Origin: Planctomycetota bacterium
GTDB taxonomy: Bacteria > Planctomycetota > UBA1135 > GCA-002748355
NCBI GenBank assembly: GCA_011321845.1
Contig: DROQ01000172.1
Location: forward strand, 1 to 44,829
DNA length: 44,829 nucleotides
Direction: 5' to 3'
Of this stretch, positions 1 to 8,700 are shown one piece after another; position 1 is the first letter of the stretch; every line of letters starts with the position of its first letter. The position numbers and the translations under genes were made by a program. The notes beneath the pieces were generated by a model. That model was given only the letters and a program-made list of their open reading frames with translations. It made no database searches and was not told where the DNA came from.

Positions 1-178
1 AAGGAGGGTTTGGGGCTGAGGAGAGGGCGGCTCTGGTTTTGTGGGCTCGGTTGAGGAAAGCAATGGGGGGGGAGGCCTGTATGAAACTGGTTTGGGGGGC
101 TTCGTTTGGGGGGGTGGAGCGGGAGTGGCAAATGGGGGGGGCGATGTTTTGTTTGAGAATGGTGTTGGTGTAGGGGGG
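1..178. other. G-rich non-coding window edge
   Basis: No supportable gene is visible here. The plus strand is dominated by runs of 5-8 G separated by short spacers, for example around 64-72, 95-100, 109-115 and 135-142. This could in principle form G-quadruplexes. A long plus-strand open frame runs through it but lies antisense to the exonuclease gene and has biased, low-complexity composition, so I treat it as a shadow. Functionally it is the 3' flank of the minus-strand operon ending at 314. Confidence 0.5.
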
Positions 179-305
179 AAACGCCTGGAGGCGTTTCCTA
201 CCGGCGTTTTCTACGTGAAACGCCTGGAGGCGTTCCCTACCGGGGTTTTCTACATGAAACGCCTGGAGGCGTTCCCTACCGGCGTTCCCTACCGGCGTTC
301 CCTAC
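179..305. repeat. Palindromic REP-like direct repeats (39-bp unit)
   Basis: Two 39-bp units (179-217, 218-256) and a third truncated one (from 257) follow each other head to tail. Each carries a GC-rich palindrome: in unit 1, AAACGCC and GGCGTTT flank a TGGA loop. After the third palindrome the shorter motif CGTTCCCTACCGG is iterated to about 305. The array starts 9 nt past the stop of the minus-strand exonuclease gene, so it would be transcribed as the operon's 3' end, and the hairpins may act in termination or mRNA stabilisation. Such short palindromic intergenic repeats are usually dispersed through a genome. There are no unique spacers, so it is not a CRISPR array. Confidence 0.8.
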
Positions 306-313
306 TGGGGGGG

Positions 314-1360
314 CTACTGGAGGTAGGTGAGGATGGTGGAATTGAGGCGTTGGTAGAGGGCGCGGGTGGCGATGACGTCGGAGAGGTTGTACTTGGCGAT
401 GTCGGCGAATTTCTTTTCGCGGTAGGCGTGGCCGACCATGGAGCCGTCCATGGCGCCTTTGGGGCTTTCGATGCCGTAGGCGTAGCAAGCGGCGTCGAGG
501 TTCATGGGGGCTGTGCCGCGGCCGCCGCCGGTGAGGATGAGATAGAGGTCGAGGTGGGGGCTGTGCTGGTAGGGGGGTTGGGAGAGGAGGTCGACGAAGA
601 CGGGTTGATCCAGGATGGAGGAGCGGGTGCGGAGGAAGGGGAGGTCGAAGCCTCGACCGTTGAAGCTGACGATGGTGTTCGCCTGGGAGGCGAGGGTCCA
701 GAAGGCGCCGAGCATCTCCTTTTCGGGCATGGGCCGGATCCAGGGGGGGAGGTCGCCGAGGCCACGGTCCAGTTCCTCCTGGGGTGGGGCGATGAGGACA
801 CAGTCCCGGCTGTCATCTTCGCCGGAGCCGACGGCGATGGAGGCGACGCGGGAGAAGAGGGGGTTGAGGGCGAGGACCTTCTCGATGTCCCACTCCTTGC
901 GCTGGGCGACCTCGGTGATGCCCTTGACGATGGTCTGGGGCATTTCACGGATGTCGATGGTGACCGCCACAGTTTCGATGTCGAAGACGAGGACGTCGGA
1001 GAAAAGGTCCTGGACCTGGTCGTATCCGGGACCCTGGACCGTGTCGGGGGACCAGAGCCCCTGGTCCCGCTCTTGCACGGGCCGGATGCGATGGATCTCG
1101 AGCTGGTCGCGGCCCTGGTAGTTGCTGCGGACCCCGAGGATCTTGACGACGCTTCCACGCTCGAGGTCGCGGACGATGGGGAAGGCAGCGCTGTCCGCCC
1201 AGATCCGTGCCGGCAGGGTCTCGCTGAGGTCCCCCACGGTGAGGGCGAAATAGGGTTGATCGTTGCGGGTGCGCCCTTCTTTGATCTCGACGACCCGTAC
1301 GAAAACGACTCCAGGGCTCGGGCCCAGATCCTTGAGTTTGGTGTGAATGGGGGCTTCCAT
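314..1360 (-). CDS. OB-fold / DEDD 3'-5' exonuclease (PolB-exonuclease-like)
   Basis: Predicted 348-aa cytoplasmic nuclease. Residues about 15-95 look like an OB-fold nucleic-acid-binding domain (tRNA_anti type, as in the N-terminus of YhaM). Residues about 120-345 resemble the stand-alone 3'-5' exonucleases related to the proofreading domain of family B polymerases: ExoI is DIET (127-130), ExoII is NGRGFD (224-229), and ExoIII is YNLSD with Y324 and D328. These supply the four acidic metal ligands of the DEDDy class. The ATG at 1360 shares its A with the TGA of the upstream aminotransferase (TGATG), so the two are translationally coupled. A longer frame extends back to 1552, but that part lies inside the aminotransferase. 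The likely role is RNA or DNA 3'-end trimming; the substrate is not evident. Confidence 0.82.
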   Translation of the reverse strand: MEAPIHTKLKDLGPSPGVVFVRVVEIKEGRTRNDQPYFALTVGDLSETLPARIWADSAAFPIVRDLERGSVVKILGVRSNYQGRDQLEIHRIRPVQERDQGLWSPDTVQGPGYDQVQDLFSDVLVFDIETVAVTIDIREMPQTIVKGITEVAQRKEWDIEKVLALNPLFSRVASIAVGSGEDDSRDCVLIAPPQEELDRGLGDLPPWIRPMPEKEMLGAFWTLASQANTIVSFNGRGFDLPFLRTRSSILDQPVFVDLLSQPPYQHSPHLDLYLILTGGGRGTAPMNLDAACYAYGIESPKGAMDGSMVGHAYREKKFADIAKYNLSDVIATRALYQRLNSTILTYLQ

Positions 1361-2562
1361 CAGCGTTTCGGTGTGCCGCCTCCTCCAAAGGTTCTGGTCC
1401 AGGCCTGGAGGAGGTCCACCGCCATTTTGAGGTCTTCCATCGAAGCGGCGAAGCTCAGCCGAATATGCCCGGGGAAGCCAAAGGCGCTCCCTGGCACGAG
1501 GGCGACACCCAGTTCCTCCAAGGCCTCCATGCAGAAACCCTCGTCGTCCCAACCTTTCCGATCGAGCAGGGGCTGGATCCCGGGAAACATGTAAAAGGCT
1601 CCCGCAGGCGCTCGCAGACTGAAGCCTTCGATGCTTGGCAACCGGTCCAGCAAGAAGCGCCGCCGTTCCTGGAAGGCGGCCAACATCTCCCCTCTCTCCT
1701 TGCTGTGGTCCTTGCCGAGTGCTTCGAGCGCGGCTCCCTGACTGATCGTGCAGGGGTTACCGATCATCTGGCTCTGGATCTTGGCCACTGCCTGGGTCAC
1801 TTCCTTGGGGGCCGCGAGGTAACCCAGCCTCCAACCTGTCATGGAGTAGGCCTTGGACAGGCCGTTGAGCACCACGGTCAGCTTGCGCCCCCCACGGATC
1901 TCGGCGGGCGAGACGTGGAGGGTGTTCCCATAGAGGATCTGCCCATAGATCTCGTCCGAGAGGATCCAGGTTTCTTTGGCGAGGCAGAGCTGGACCAGAG
2001 TCTCCAGCAGCTCAGGGGGCCAGGCGGCGCCGGTCGGGTTGCAGGGGCTGTTGAGGATGACGCAGCGCAGGTCGTGCTCCGCGAAGACCTTCTCCAGCTC
2101 CTCCTTGGTCGGCAGGAAGCCGTTTTTCTCCTCTGTCTTTTGGATGACCGGGACCCCCGAAGCCATGTGGACCAGATCCGGGTAGGACACCCAGTAAGGC
2201 GCGAAGATGAGGACCTTGTCCCCAGGGTTGAGAAGGACGAGCAAGCTCTGGTAGATGGCGGGTTTGGTCCCTGCGGTGATGCAGATCTCCTCCGCCTTGT
2301 ATTGGAGACCGAAGTCCCGCTGAAGGGATTCGGCGGCCGCCTGCCGGACCTCCGGTTTGCCCGCGGCCGGGGTGTAACGGGTCCAGCCCTCCTCGATCGC
2401 CCGGATCCCAGCCTGCCGAATGACCGCCGGGGTCGCGAAATCCGGCTCGCCTGCCGAAAGAGAGATGACCTCCCTTCCTTCGGCTCGCATTCTGGCGGCG
2501 AGGGCCGTGATCGCTAGAGTCTTGGATTCGGAGATTTGTCCGGGGAGGTTTGAGATTCTCAC
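1360..2562 (-). CDS. Class I/II PLP aminotransferase (aspartate aminotransferase type)
   Basis: Fold-type I PLP enzyme of about 400 aa, the usual family length. Visible motifs are SAGEPDF near the N-terminus, NSPCNPTG (substrate/PLP Asn region), SDEIYG (Asp contacting the pyridine N, then Tyr) and LSKAYSMTGWRLGY with the Schiff-base Lys. This matches subgroup I-gamma aspartate/prephenate aminotransferases (AspC/AatA of Thermus or Bacillus). It would transfer amino groups between aspartate and 2-oxoglutarate. The frame is open to a TTG at 2616, but homologues start at a sequence like VRISNLPGQI, so I chose the GTG at 2562. It is divergent from the gene at 2718. Substrate specificity cannot be read by eye. 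Confidence 0.9.
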   Translation of the reverse strand: MRISNLPGQISESKTLAITALAARMRAEGREVISLSAGEPDFATPAVIRQAGIRAIEEGWTRYTPAAGKPEVRQAAAESLQRDFGLQYKAEEICITAGTKPAIYQSLLVLLNPGDKVLIFAPYWVSYPDLVHMASGVPVIQKTEEKNGFLPTKEELEKVFAEHDLRCVILNSPCNPTGAAWPPELLETLVQLCLAKETWILSDEIYGQILYGNTLHVSPAEIRGGRKLTVVLNGLSKAYSMTGWRLGYLAAPKEVTQAVAKIQSQMIGNPCTISQGAALEALGKDHSKERGEMLAAFQERRRFLLDRLPSIEGFSLRAPAGAFYMFPGIQPLLDRKGWDDEGFCMEALEELGVALVPGSAFGFPGHIRLSFAASMEDLKMAVDLLQAWTRTFGGGGTPKR

Positions 2563-2717
2563 AGCTCGCTCATCCGCTGTTTGAGGGTTTCGGCTCTTCT
2601 GAGGCAACTCTAGCAATCCTTGGGGAAGGAATGGAAGATTCCTCCGTCCGAGATCGCCTTGAGAACAATTCCCCTCTGCTCTCTGCCTGGTTTTTCTATT
2701 TCCTTGATGGATCCGAG

Positions 2718-4793
2718 ATGAAGAAATTTTTGAAGGTCACCGGGATTCTGCTCCTGGTGTTGGGACTCGCGGGCTTTTTTGCCTTTACCGCGCTGGTTTG
2801 GAACCCTTTCGAGGGGGTCGTCCCCGAGATTCGGAAGGCCGTTCCACGGAATGTGGATTTTTTCGCGGGCAAGCGGGACCTGGCCGGGGATTTCAGCGAG
2901 TTCCCCGTCCCCTATTTCTATGAGGATTTCGAAGCCTCCACGGGGGCGGGGCCGGTCAAGGATGGGGACCTTTTCCGCTCCCTGGCCCGCAACCGGGAGG
3001 TTCAAAACGCCCTGCAAGAGATCGAAAGGGTCAAGGCACAGCTTGGCGAGATTCCGGTGCTGGGGGTCTCCATCCTGGGGGACCTGATTGGCAAGGATTT
3101 CGTGGTCGCGGGGAAATTTTCGCAGGGAGGGGGGACCCCGACCTGGGCGGCCTATACCCGGGTGAGCTGGAAGATCCGGGCGGCTTTTGGCTTCCTCCGC
3201 TTCGACGGGGTGCGGGAGGGTCTCCAGGGGCTTCGGATCACCTGGGAAGAGCCCCTGTTCCGGATCCAGGCGCCCGGGGGGGTGTTCTTCGCGGCCATGC
3301 ACAAGGATCTCCTCATGGTCGGGAACCAAAAAGAGTTCCTGGCACAGTCCTACGATCTGATCGCGGGGCTGGGGGACGGGGAGAGCTTTGTCTCCCTCTC
3401 CGACTACCAGGACCAGAGAGTCAAGAGGCTCAAGGAGTGGATGCAACGCACCGGCGAGCAGGACCCCAACTACCTGGAGTTCGCCTTGAGTGTTCCCGCT
3501 CTCGCCCGAGCGATGCCGGAGCTTCCTTTTTGGGAGAAACCCCGGGAAGACGGGCCCCAGGAACTCAAGCTCCTCCACTCCTTTGTCAATCCCAAAGCCA
3601 TGCACCGGCTCTGGGGCAACCTCGTCTTTGTCCCCGAGCAGGAGGAGTCCCCTCCCTATTTGGCCAGCCTGCTCACCGTGGACCTGAACCGGGGGGAGTT
3701 GACGCCCTCTCAGAACCGATTCCAGTCTACGGCTCCGGGGGAGCGGGAGACCTGGTTGAGGGCCATGCTCCAGAACATCCCGCAAAAGGCGGCGGCCGCC
3801 TTCGCCCTTAGGATCCCAGTCCATGTTTTTCTGGAACAGTTCGCCAATTCCATGGACCCCGATATGCGCAAGTTGGTGGACGAGGGGCTGGTCTCCTCCG
3901 GTCAGCGGGGGGGGCTGCGGGGATTGATCGCCAGGGTGGGATCCGCCTTCAAGCCTTTTGTCCTCGTCGTCGTGAGGAACAACGACTACCCCCTTTACAA
4001 AAAGGAGTTCGAGGTGGCCACGCCTTCTCCCGCCCCCGCGGTCGCCTGGATTTTTCAGGCCAACCGGAGGGAAAAAAAGAGGGTGGAGGAACTCGTGCAG
4101 TTCTTCGACACCAACTACCGGAATTTTGGTTTCGATCCCAAGGCTCGGTTTACGCTCCCGGCCGGCCCCCGAGGCTTCGAGAAGATCCGGGAATGGGGCA
4201 ATCCCCAGATTCCCGCCACGGGAGAGTTGGCCCTCGTCAACGGATCGGACCAGATGGACGGCCTCTTCCTCGTCTCCAACTCCGGAAAACTTCTCCGTGA
4301 GATCATCAACGCACGCTTCAGCGAGGCGGGGGTGACGGCCCTGGCGGCCGATCCCCTGGTCTCGGCTTCCTTGGACACGCTCCCTCCCAAAGTCTCGGGT
4401 TTTGGGTGGTTCCAGGGGGAAGGGCTCAGGGACCTGATGGGGCGTTACCGCGAGGCAGCGAGGAGGCGGGTGGAGGAGGGGACGCCGGATCCCACCTGGA
4501 TGCTGGAGAACCGGCGCAAAATCGAAGACGAAGTTTTCTCCAGGGATTTCCGGGGCAGGTATCGCTCCAAGGCCGAGATACGCGGGGCGGACCGCAAGCG
4601 CTTTGACCAGGCTGTGGGCAAGCTTCTGGATCTCAAGTGGAGAACCGAGGAGATGGGGGTTCGTGGAAAAAGCCTGGATCGGAAGTTCGCCGAGGCCCAG
4701 GCCTGGCTGGAATTTATCGAGGCGGGGACCTTCTTCTTTCGGAACCGGGAAAAGGATTTGACCTTCGAGGCAAAAGCTTTCTTCCGTTTCTGA
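2718..4793 (+). CDS. Membrane-anchored protein of unknown function
   Basis: 691 aa. The ATG at 2718 places a strongly hydrophobic segment at residues about 5-27 directly after MKKFLK, which suits an uncleaved signal anchor with the rest outside the cytoplasm. The frame is open to 2550, but that part overlaps the divergent aminotransferase's leader and looks non-coding. The remainder is rich in aromatic and charged residues, with no catalytic motif, no repeats and no cysteine pattern that I recognise. An acidic/basic, probably helical stretch precedes the C-terminus. It stands alone, with a tRNA gene downstream. I do not recognise the family. Confidence 0.8.
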   Translation: MKKFLKVTGILLLVLGLAGFFAFTALVWNPFEGVVPEIRKAVPRNVDFFAGKRDLAGDFSEFPVPYFYEDFEASTGAGPVKDGDLFRSLARNREVQNALQEIERVKAQLGEIPVLGVSILGDLIGKDFVVAGKFSQGGGTPTWAAYTRVSWKIRAAFGFLRFDGVREGLQGLRITWEEPLFRIQAPGGVFFAAMHKDLLMVGNQKEFLAQSYDLIAGLGDGESFVSLSDYQDQRVKRLKEWMQRTGEQDPNYLEFALSVPALARAMPELPFWEKPREDGPQELKLLHSFVNPKAMHRLWGNLVFVPEQEESPPYLASLLTVDLNRGELTPSQNRFQSTAPGERETWLRAMLQNIPQKAAAAFALRIPVHVFLEQFANSMDPDMRKLVDEGLVSSGQRGGLRGLIARVGSAFKPFVLVVVRNNDYPLYKKEFEVATPSPAPAVAWIFQANRREKKRVEELVQFFDTNYRNFGFDPKARFTLPAGPRGFEKIREWGNPQIPATGELALVNGSDQMDGLFLVSNSGKLLREIINARFSEAGVTALAADPLVSASLDTLPPKVSGFGWFQGEGLRDLMGRYREAARRRVEEGTPDPTWMLENRRKIEDEVFSRDFRGRYRSKAEIRGADRKRFDQAVGKLLDLKWRTEEMGVRGKSLDRKFAEAQAWLEFIEAGTFFFRNREKDLTFEAKAFFRF

Positions 4794-4908
4794 GGCTTCC
4801 CCTCTTGCCTCCGAATGGTTGTGGGGCTATTTTCTTTCGCCCTCAGTTCTAGGAAACGAGTCAAGGCAGGGTCGCCGGGTTTGCGTCCGGCGCTACTTGC
4901 CTTAGCGA

Positions 4909-4996
4909 GCCGAGATGGTGGAATTGGCAGACACGCTAGCTTGAGGGGCTAGTGGCCGTTTAGGCCGTGCAGGTTCAAGTCCTGTTCTCGGCACCA
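4909..4996 (+). tRNA. tRNA-Leu (anticodon GAG)
   Basis: A complete class II tRNA. Acceptor strands GCCGAGA (4909-4915) and TCTCGGC (4986-4992) pair, followed by discriminator A (4993) and an encoded CCA (4994-4996). The anticodon stem CTAGC/GCTAG encloses TTGAGGG with anticodon GAG at 4943-4945, reading CUC/CUU leucine codons. A long variable arm with its own GGCC hairpin and the TTCAAGT T-loop are present, as expected for tRNA-Leu. A Rho-independent terminator follows 30 nt downstream. Confidence 0.97.
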
Positions 4997-5025
4997 GTTC
5001 GTTTCCTTTCGAGGACCGATTCACC

Positions 5026-5054
5026 AAAACCCGCCTTTGGCGGGTTTTTTTTTT
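5026..5054 (+). terminator. Rho-independent terminator of tRNA-Leu
   Basis: A perfect 10-bp stem, AAAACCCGCC (5026-5035) and GGCGGGTTTT (5039-5048), with a TTT loop and an uninterrupted T-run at 5045-5054. It sits just downstream of the tRNA on the same strand. Confidence 0.93.
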
Positions 5055-5577
5055 CTCTTGGGGTTTTCCACCTGGTCCCCCACGGGTCCCCTTTCATGTT
5101 TTTTTCCTGAGAGTCCCCATGGGAATCCGGAATCCGGTTGGGGCTTTTTGAAAACCGTCAAGGAAATTTTGCCGGTCACTGTTCCCTTCTTGCGAAGGGA
5201 ACCCAAGGGGGGGCGTTTGCAAGTTCCCATGGCAGCGAGGCTTGGGATCGGTCTTCCGCTGTAAGTTTTCTGCAAAAAGCGGGGAAATGGGCCCGATCGA
5301 TGGCTTTCCCAGACAAATGCTTCCCTTCCCTTGTTGCCTCCCGTCCTTTGGTGCATACTCCTTCAGAATCAACAATTCCCCCTGGGGTGAGGTATCCTTC
5401 TTCCTAGAGGAATGGTTTCGGTGGTCGGTTCCGACCGCTTTCAATTTTCTTCCTGTCCCTTTGGCCTTCAAGTTTCTTGCGGAAGCTTGGACGATCGCGC
5501 TCTCCTGTCCGAGGGCGTGACGGAACGGGCCATAAGGTTTTCTCTTTTCTCCTTGCTCCTTTGAGGAGGTTTCAAAT
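5055..5577 (+). promoter_or_regulatory. 520-bp gene-free leader upstream of the secreted protein pair
   Basis: No convincing gene is present. Small frames at 5138-5407 and 5242-5520 have erratic composition and no ribosome-binding sites. The last 50 bases are T/C-rich and end in a consensus Shine-Dalgarno GAGGAGGT at 5563-5570, 7 nt before the ATG at 5578. The length and the strong ribosome-binding site suggest a promoter plus 5' UTR for a highly expressed gene. I could not fix -35/-10 boxes with confidence. Confidence 0.45.
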
Positions 5578-7044
5578 ATGCGTCTTAATTTCGCCCTGAT
5601 TGCCGTCGGCGCTCTCGCCGTTTCAGCAACAGCTCAAAACATCGCCCAGAACAAAATCCACATTTGGGATGGAAGCACCGAGTTCACCTCCCGCGCTCGC
5701 GTCGGTGGTGCCGCCGGTCACGTTTCCGAAGCCTTCCAGCCCGGTATTGTTCGCGGCCTGGACAAGCTGAGCTATGCCCAATACGTGATCCAGGACCAGG
5801 ACCTCTCCACGCAAGAGCCGTGGGAGATCAAGATCTGCCCCATTGGTGCGAATGGCTTGCCTGACTTCGCTGGTGGCAACGCGATCATCAAGAACCTGCA
5901 GCTCAACACGGGAACCGGGATCGGGGCTTTCCTCGTCACCCACAACCGTAACACGCAGGCCAACGGTCCGATTGTCCTCTCGGCTCTCAAGAACGCTTCC
6001 AACAAGAAGCTCTTGGACCCCAACGAGGCCTTCCACTTCGCCTGGCACTTCATCAAGAAGGCCAATTGGACAAGCGATGGCATCAGCGTCCATATGTCCC
6101 AGGCCGGCACGCAGCTCCCGAGTGGCGGCAATGGCCAAAGGACCTGCTGGCAGAGCCGTTTCCACCGGGAGATCCCCCGGCCCGAGAAGTTCAAGACCAC
6201 CGACGCCACGAGCCAGATCATCGAGCGTCTCGCCTGGTCCGAGATCAGCGGCCAGTCCGGTTCCTCCTTCATGGATCGTTCCTGGCGTCTCGAACTTGGT
6301 TTTGCCGATGCGACCCTCCAGGGCGCTTCCGACAACTCCACCTACAACAACACCCCCTGCAAAAACCCCAACGAGGGCTATGCAGCCTTGGATCCTGATT
6401 TCAACGACATCTCCAAAGCCACGACCGCTCGTCTCGACAACTACAAGTGGACCGTCAATGCTGGTGGCGACTATGCCGGCGGTATTGCCATCCTCTTCTT
6501 CTCGGACAGCGTCTTCTCCAGCCCCCTGAGCATCAGTGGGATCAACGGAGGCCTCAGCCTCGATGTCGGAAGCCCCCTCTTCGCCCTGGGTGGATTCCCC
6601 ATGGGCGTCCTGAGCGCGACCGGAACCGGCTCGATGGCCCTGAACCTCGGTCCGAAAACCTCTCCCCTTCGCCCCATCGTCGCCGGCCTCCCCGCGATCC
6701 ACGCGCAGGCCTACGTCGCCAAGGCTGGGAAGACTCCTCTCTTCTCCTCCCTCTGGACCGTCCGTCCGACTCTGAAGCCTGCTGGCTTCTCTCGCGGCGA
6801 AACCACCTCCGGCACCCCGATCTCGATGACCAAGACCGGCGCCGACAAGACCCTCTACGTCCGCAATGACGGTCCTGGTGCAGTCGTCGTCAAGACCTAC
6901 ATCGGAACCAACCCCATCGGCCCCTCCACCATCATTCCCGAGCGGACCGGTAAGCGCGTGATCCTCTTCCCCGCGGCCACCAAGGTGACCATCGAGACCC
7001 AGAAGAGCGGCAAGGTCGACGTTGCCTACGCCTACAACAAGTAG
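5578..7044 (+). CDS. Abundant secreted protein, paralogue A (unknown family)
   Basis: 488 aa. A Sec signal peptide (MRLNFALIAV... ending SATA-QN, cleavage near residue 19-20) predicts export. No known domain is recognised. The next gene encodes a paralogue about half identical by eye, and conserved blocks include KICP, ANWTSDG, TCW.SRFHREIPRPE and NPNEGYAALDPDF, with three shared cysteines. Codon use here is strongly skewed to C-ending codons (ATC, CTC, ACC, GGC) and AAG, more than in its partner. With the consensus GAGGAGGT ribosome-binding site and a strong terminator, this suggests high expression. It may be a structural, envelope or matrix protein, but that is inference only. Confidence 0.88.
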   Translation: MRLNFALIAVGALAVSATAQNIAQNKIHIWDGSTEFTSRARVGGAAGHVSEAFQPGIVRGLDKLSYAQYVIQDQDLSTQEPWEIKICPIGANGLPDFAGGNAIIKNLQLNTGTGIGAFLVTHNRNTQANGPIVLSALKNASNKKLLDPNEAFHFAWHFIKKANWTSDGISVHMSQAGTQLPSGGNGQRTCWQSRFHREIPRPEKFKTTDATSQIIERLAWSEISGQSGSSFMDRSWRLELGFADATLQGASDNSTYNNTPCKNPNEGYAALDPDFNDISKATTARLDNYKWTVNAGGDYAGGIAILFFSDSVFSSPLSISGINGGLSLDVGSPLFALGGFPMGVLSATGTGSMALNLGPKTSPLRPIVAGLPAIHAQAYVAKAGKTPLFSSLWTVRPTLKPAGFSRGETTSGTPISMTKTGADKTLYVRNDGPGAVVVKTYIGTNPIGPSTIIPERTGKRVILFPAATKVTIETQKSGKVDVAYAYNK

Positions 7045-7101
7045 GTTTTAGCTTTTCCTCTAGAGTCGGTGCTGCAAGGCATCGGCTTGCGAGGGACGAA
7101 G

Positions 7102-7134
7102 AAGGCGAAGCTGCGAGGCTTCGCCTTTTTTTTT
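7102..7134 (+). terminator. Rho-independent terminator after paralogue A
   Basis: A perfect 10-bp stem, AAGGCGAAGC (7102-7111) and GCTTCGCCTT (7118-7127), with a 6-nt loop and a T-run at 7126-7134. It separates paralogue A from paralogue B, so the two are probably separate transcription units or B is expressed by read-through. Confidence 0.92.
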
Positions 7135-7217
7135 GTTCCTGCCCCCCCCTTCCGCCGAACCGGATTTTCCCTTAGCTTTGGGGGGTCCCCCCTCCCCTTT
7201 CCCCAAGGAGATTTCCA

Positions 7218-8681
7218 ATGGGCTCGCCCTCCCTTGCCGCCTTTCTCTTCTCCATGCTCCTTTTCATGGCTCCCATCTCGGCCCAAAACCTCGCGCAGAA
7301 CCGGGTCCATCTCTGGGATGGAAGCATCGAATACACCGGCCGTCTTTCGGTAGGAAAAGGTACGGGGTTTTTGTCCCAGGCCTTCCCTTCCAGTGTCGTT
7401 CGAGGCCTGGATGGTCTCAGCATGATTTCCTATGTGGTCCAGGACCAGGAGCGGAAGACCGTCGAGCCATGGGACCTCAAGATCTGCCCCTTGGATGCCA
7501 AGGGAAAGCCCGATTACAAGCGTGGGGTGGCGATCATCCAGTCCATGCGGATGATCCCAGGCAATGGGATCGGAGCCTCGTGGGTGACGCATCAAAGGAA
7601 CAACTCCCAGAATGGTCCCATCCTCCTCTCTCGGCTCAAGGACGCAAAGAATCAGACCCTCTTGGATCCTGACGAGAGCTTCCATTTCGCCTGGCACATC
7701 CTGAAAGCGGCGAATTGGACCAGCGATGGGCTCAGTGTTCATTACTCCCAAGCGGGGACCGCTCTCCCCAGCGGAGGGTTTGGGCAGTTGACCTGTTGGA
7801 ATAGCCGTTTCCACCGGGAGATCCCTCGGCCTGAGCAATTCCGGGCGAGCGATCCTACCCTGCAGATCATCGAGCGGCTCGGGTGGGCGCAAGGGAGCGG
7901 GCAGACGGATCCGAGTTACCAGAACATGTCTTGGCGTTTGGACCTGGGTTTTGTGGAACCCACGATCCAGGGCGCTGCCTGGAATCCGACCTACAACAAC
8001 TCCCCGTGCCAAAACCCGAATGAGGGCTACGCGGCCCTGGACCCGGATTTCCAGAACACGTTCAAGGCTTTCATCAAGCGTTTGGACAACTACCGTTGGA
8101 AGCTCGAGGCAGGAGCAGGTTATGGAGGAGGACAGGGTCTCTTGTTCTTCTCCGAGTCGGTTCTTTCCCGGCCTTTTAAAATGGGCGGAATCCAGGGGCG
8201 TTTGAGTCTGGATCCAGGGGGAGTTCTCTTCTCCTTGGGGGCCTTCCCCATTGCGCTCGGGTCCCAGGGCGCAGGCAGTCTGACGCTAGATTTTGGTAAG
8301 GACCATTCCCTCCTTCGTCAGAGCCTCATTCGCTTTCCCGCCATCCACGCCCAGGCCTTGGTGTTGAAGGCGGGAAAGACTCCACGGCTGTCCTCTATGT
8401 GGGCTCTCCGGCCCTTGATCCAGCCCAGTGGCTTTTTCCGGGGAGTGACCAAAGCGGGGACGCCTCTCTCCCTGACCAAGGCTGCTTCCCGGACAAGGTT
8501 CTATTTGAGGAACGATGGGCCTGGTGCCGTGCGGATTGCCACCTATGTGGGGAGCACGCGCGTGGGGCCCGTAACAAGGGTTCCTGAGAGGTGCGCGGTC
8601 GATGTCCTCCTGCCCAGCAGGGCTGCGCGAATTCAGGTCGAAACGAACAAGGCAGATCCCGTCGATGTCGTCTATAAATAG
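7218..8681 (+). CDS. Secreted protein, paralogue B (unknown family)
   Basis: 487 aa and collinear over its whole length with the preceding gene (about 50 % identity by eye), so this is an old tandem duplication. The signal peptide ends in an ISA-QN-like site (residue about 22). It keeps the shared blocks KICP, HFAWH, ANWTSDG, SRFHREIPRPE, YNN.PC.NPNEGYAALDPDF, and PAIHAQA and NDGPGAV near the C-terminus. The ribosome-binding site AAGGAG (7205-7210) is 7 nt from the ATG. Codon use is more relaxed than in paralogue A, which suggests lower expression. The function is unknown; no enzymatic motif is seen. Confidence 0.87.
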   Translation: MGSPSLAAFLFSMLLFMAPISAQNLAQNRVHLWDGSIEYTGRLSVGKGTGFLSQAFPSSVVRGLDGLSMISYVVQDQERKTVEPWDLKICPLDAKGKPDYKRGVAIIQSMRMIPGNGIGASWVTHQRNNSQNGPILLSRLKDAKNQTLLDPDESFHFAWHILKAANWTSDGLSVHYSQAGTALPSGGFGQLTCWNSRFHREIPRPEQFRASDPTLQIIERLGWAQGSGQTDPSYQNMSWRLDLGFVEPTIQGAAWNPTYNNSPCQNPNEGYAALDPDFQNTFKAFIKRLDNYRWKLEAGAGYGGGQGLLFFSESVLSRPFKMGGIQGRLSLDPGGVLFSLGAFPIALGSQGAGSLTLDFGKDHSLLRQSLIRFPAIHAQALVLKAGKTPRLSSMWALRPLIQPSGFFRGVTKAGTPLSLTKAASRTRFYLRNDGPGAVRIATYVGSTRVGPVTRVPERCAVDVLLPSRAARIQVETNKADPVDVVYK

Positions 8682-8700
8682 GGTAAGCTAAAGAGAGACA

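Noticed and set aside
179-305. Possible CRISPR array
   Set aside because: The repeats are adjacent with no unique spacers, and no cas genes occur in the window.
41-1594. 517-aa plus-strand frame across the left edge
   Set aside because: It starts inside G-rich low-complexity and repeat sequence, and reads antisense to the exonuclease and aminotransferase genes.
5138-5520. Small plus-strand frames in the 520-bp gap before the secreted protein pair
   Set aside because: No ribosome-binding sites, irregular composition and overlapping alternatives; more likely leader sequence.
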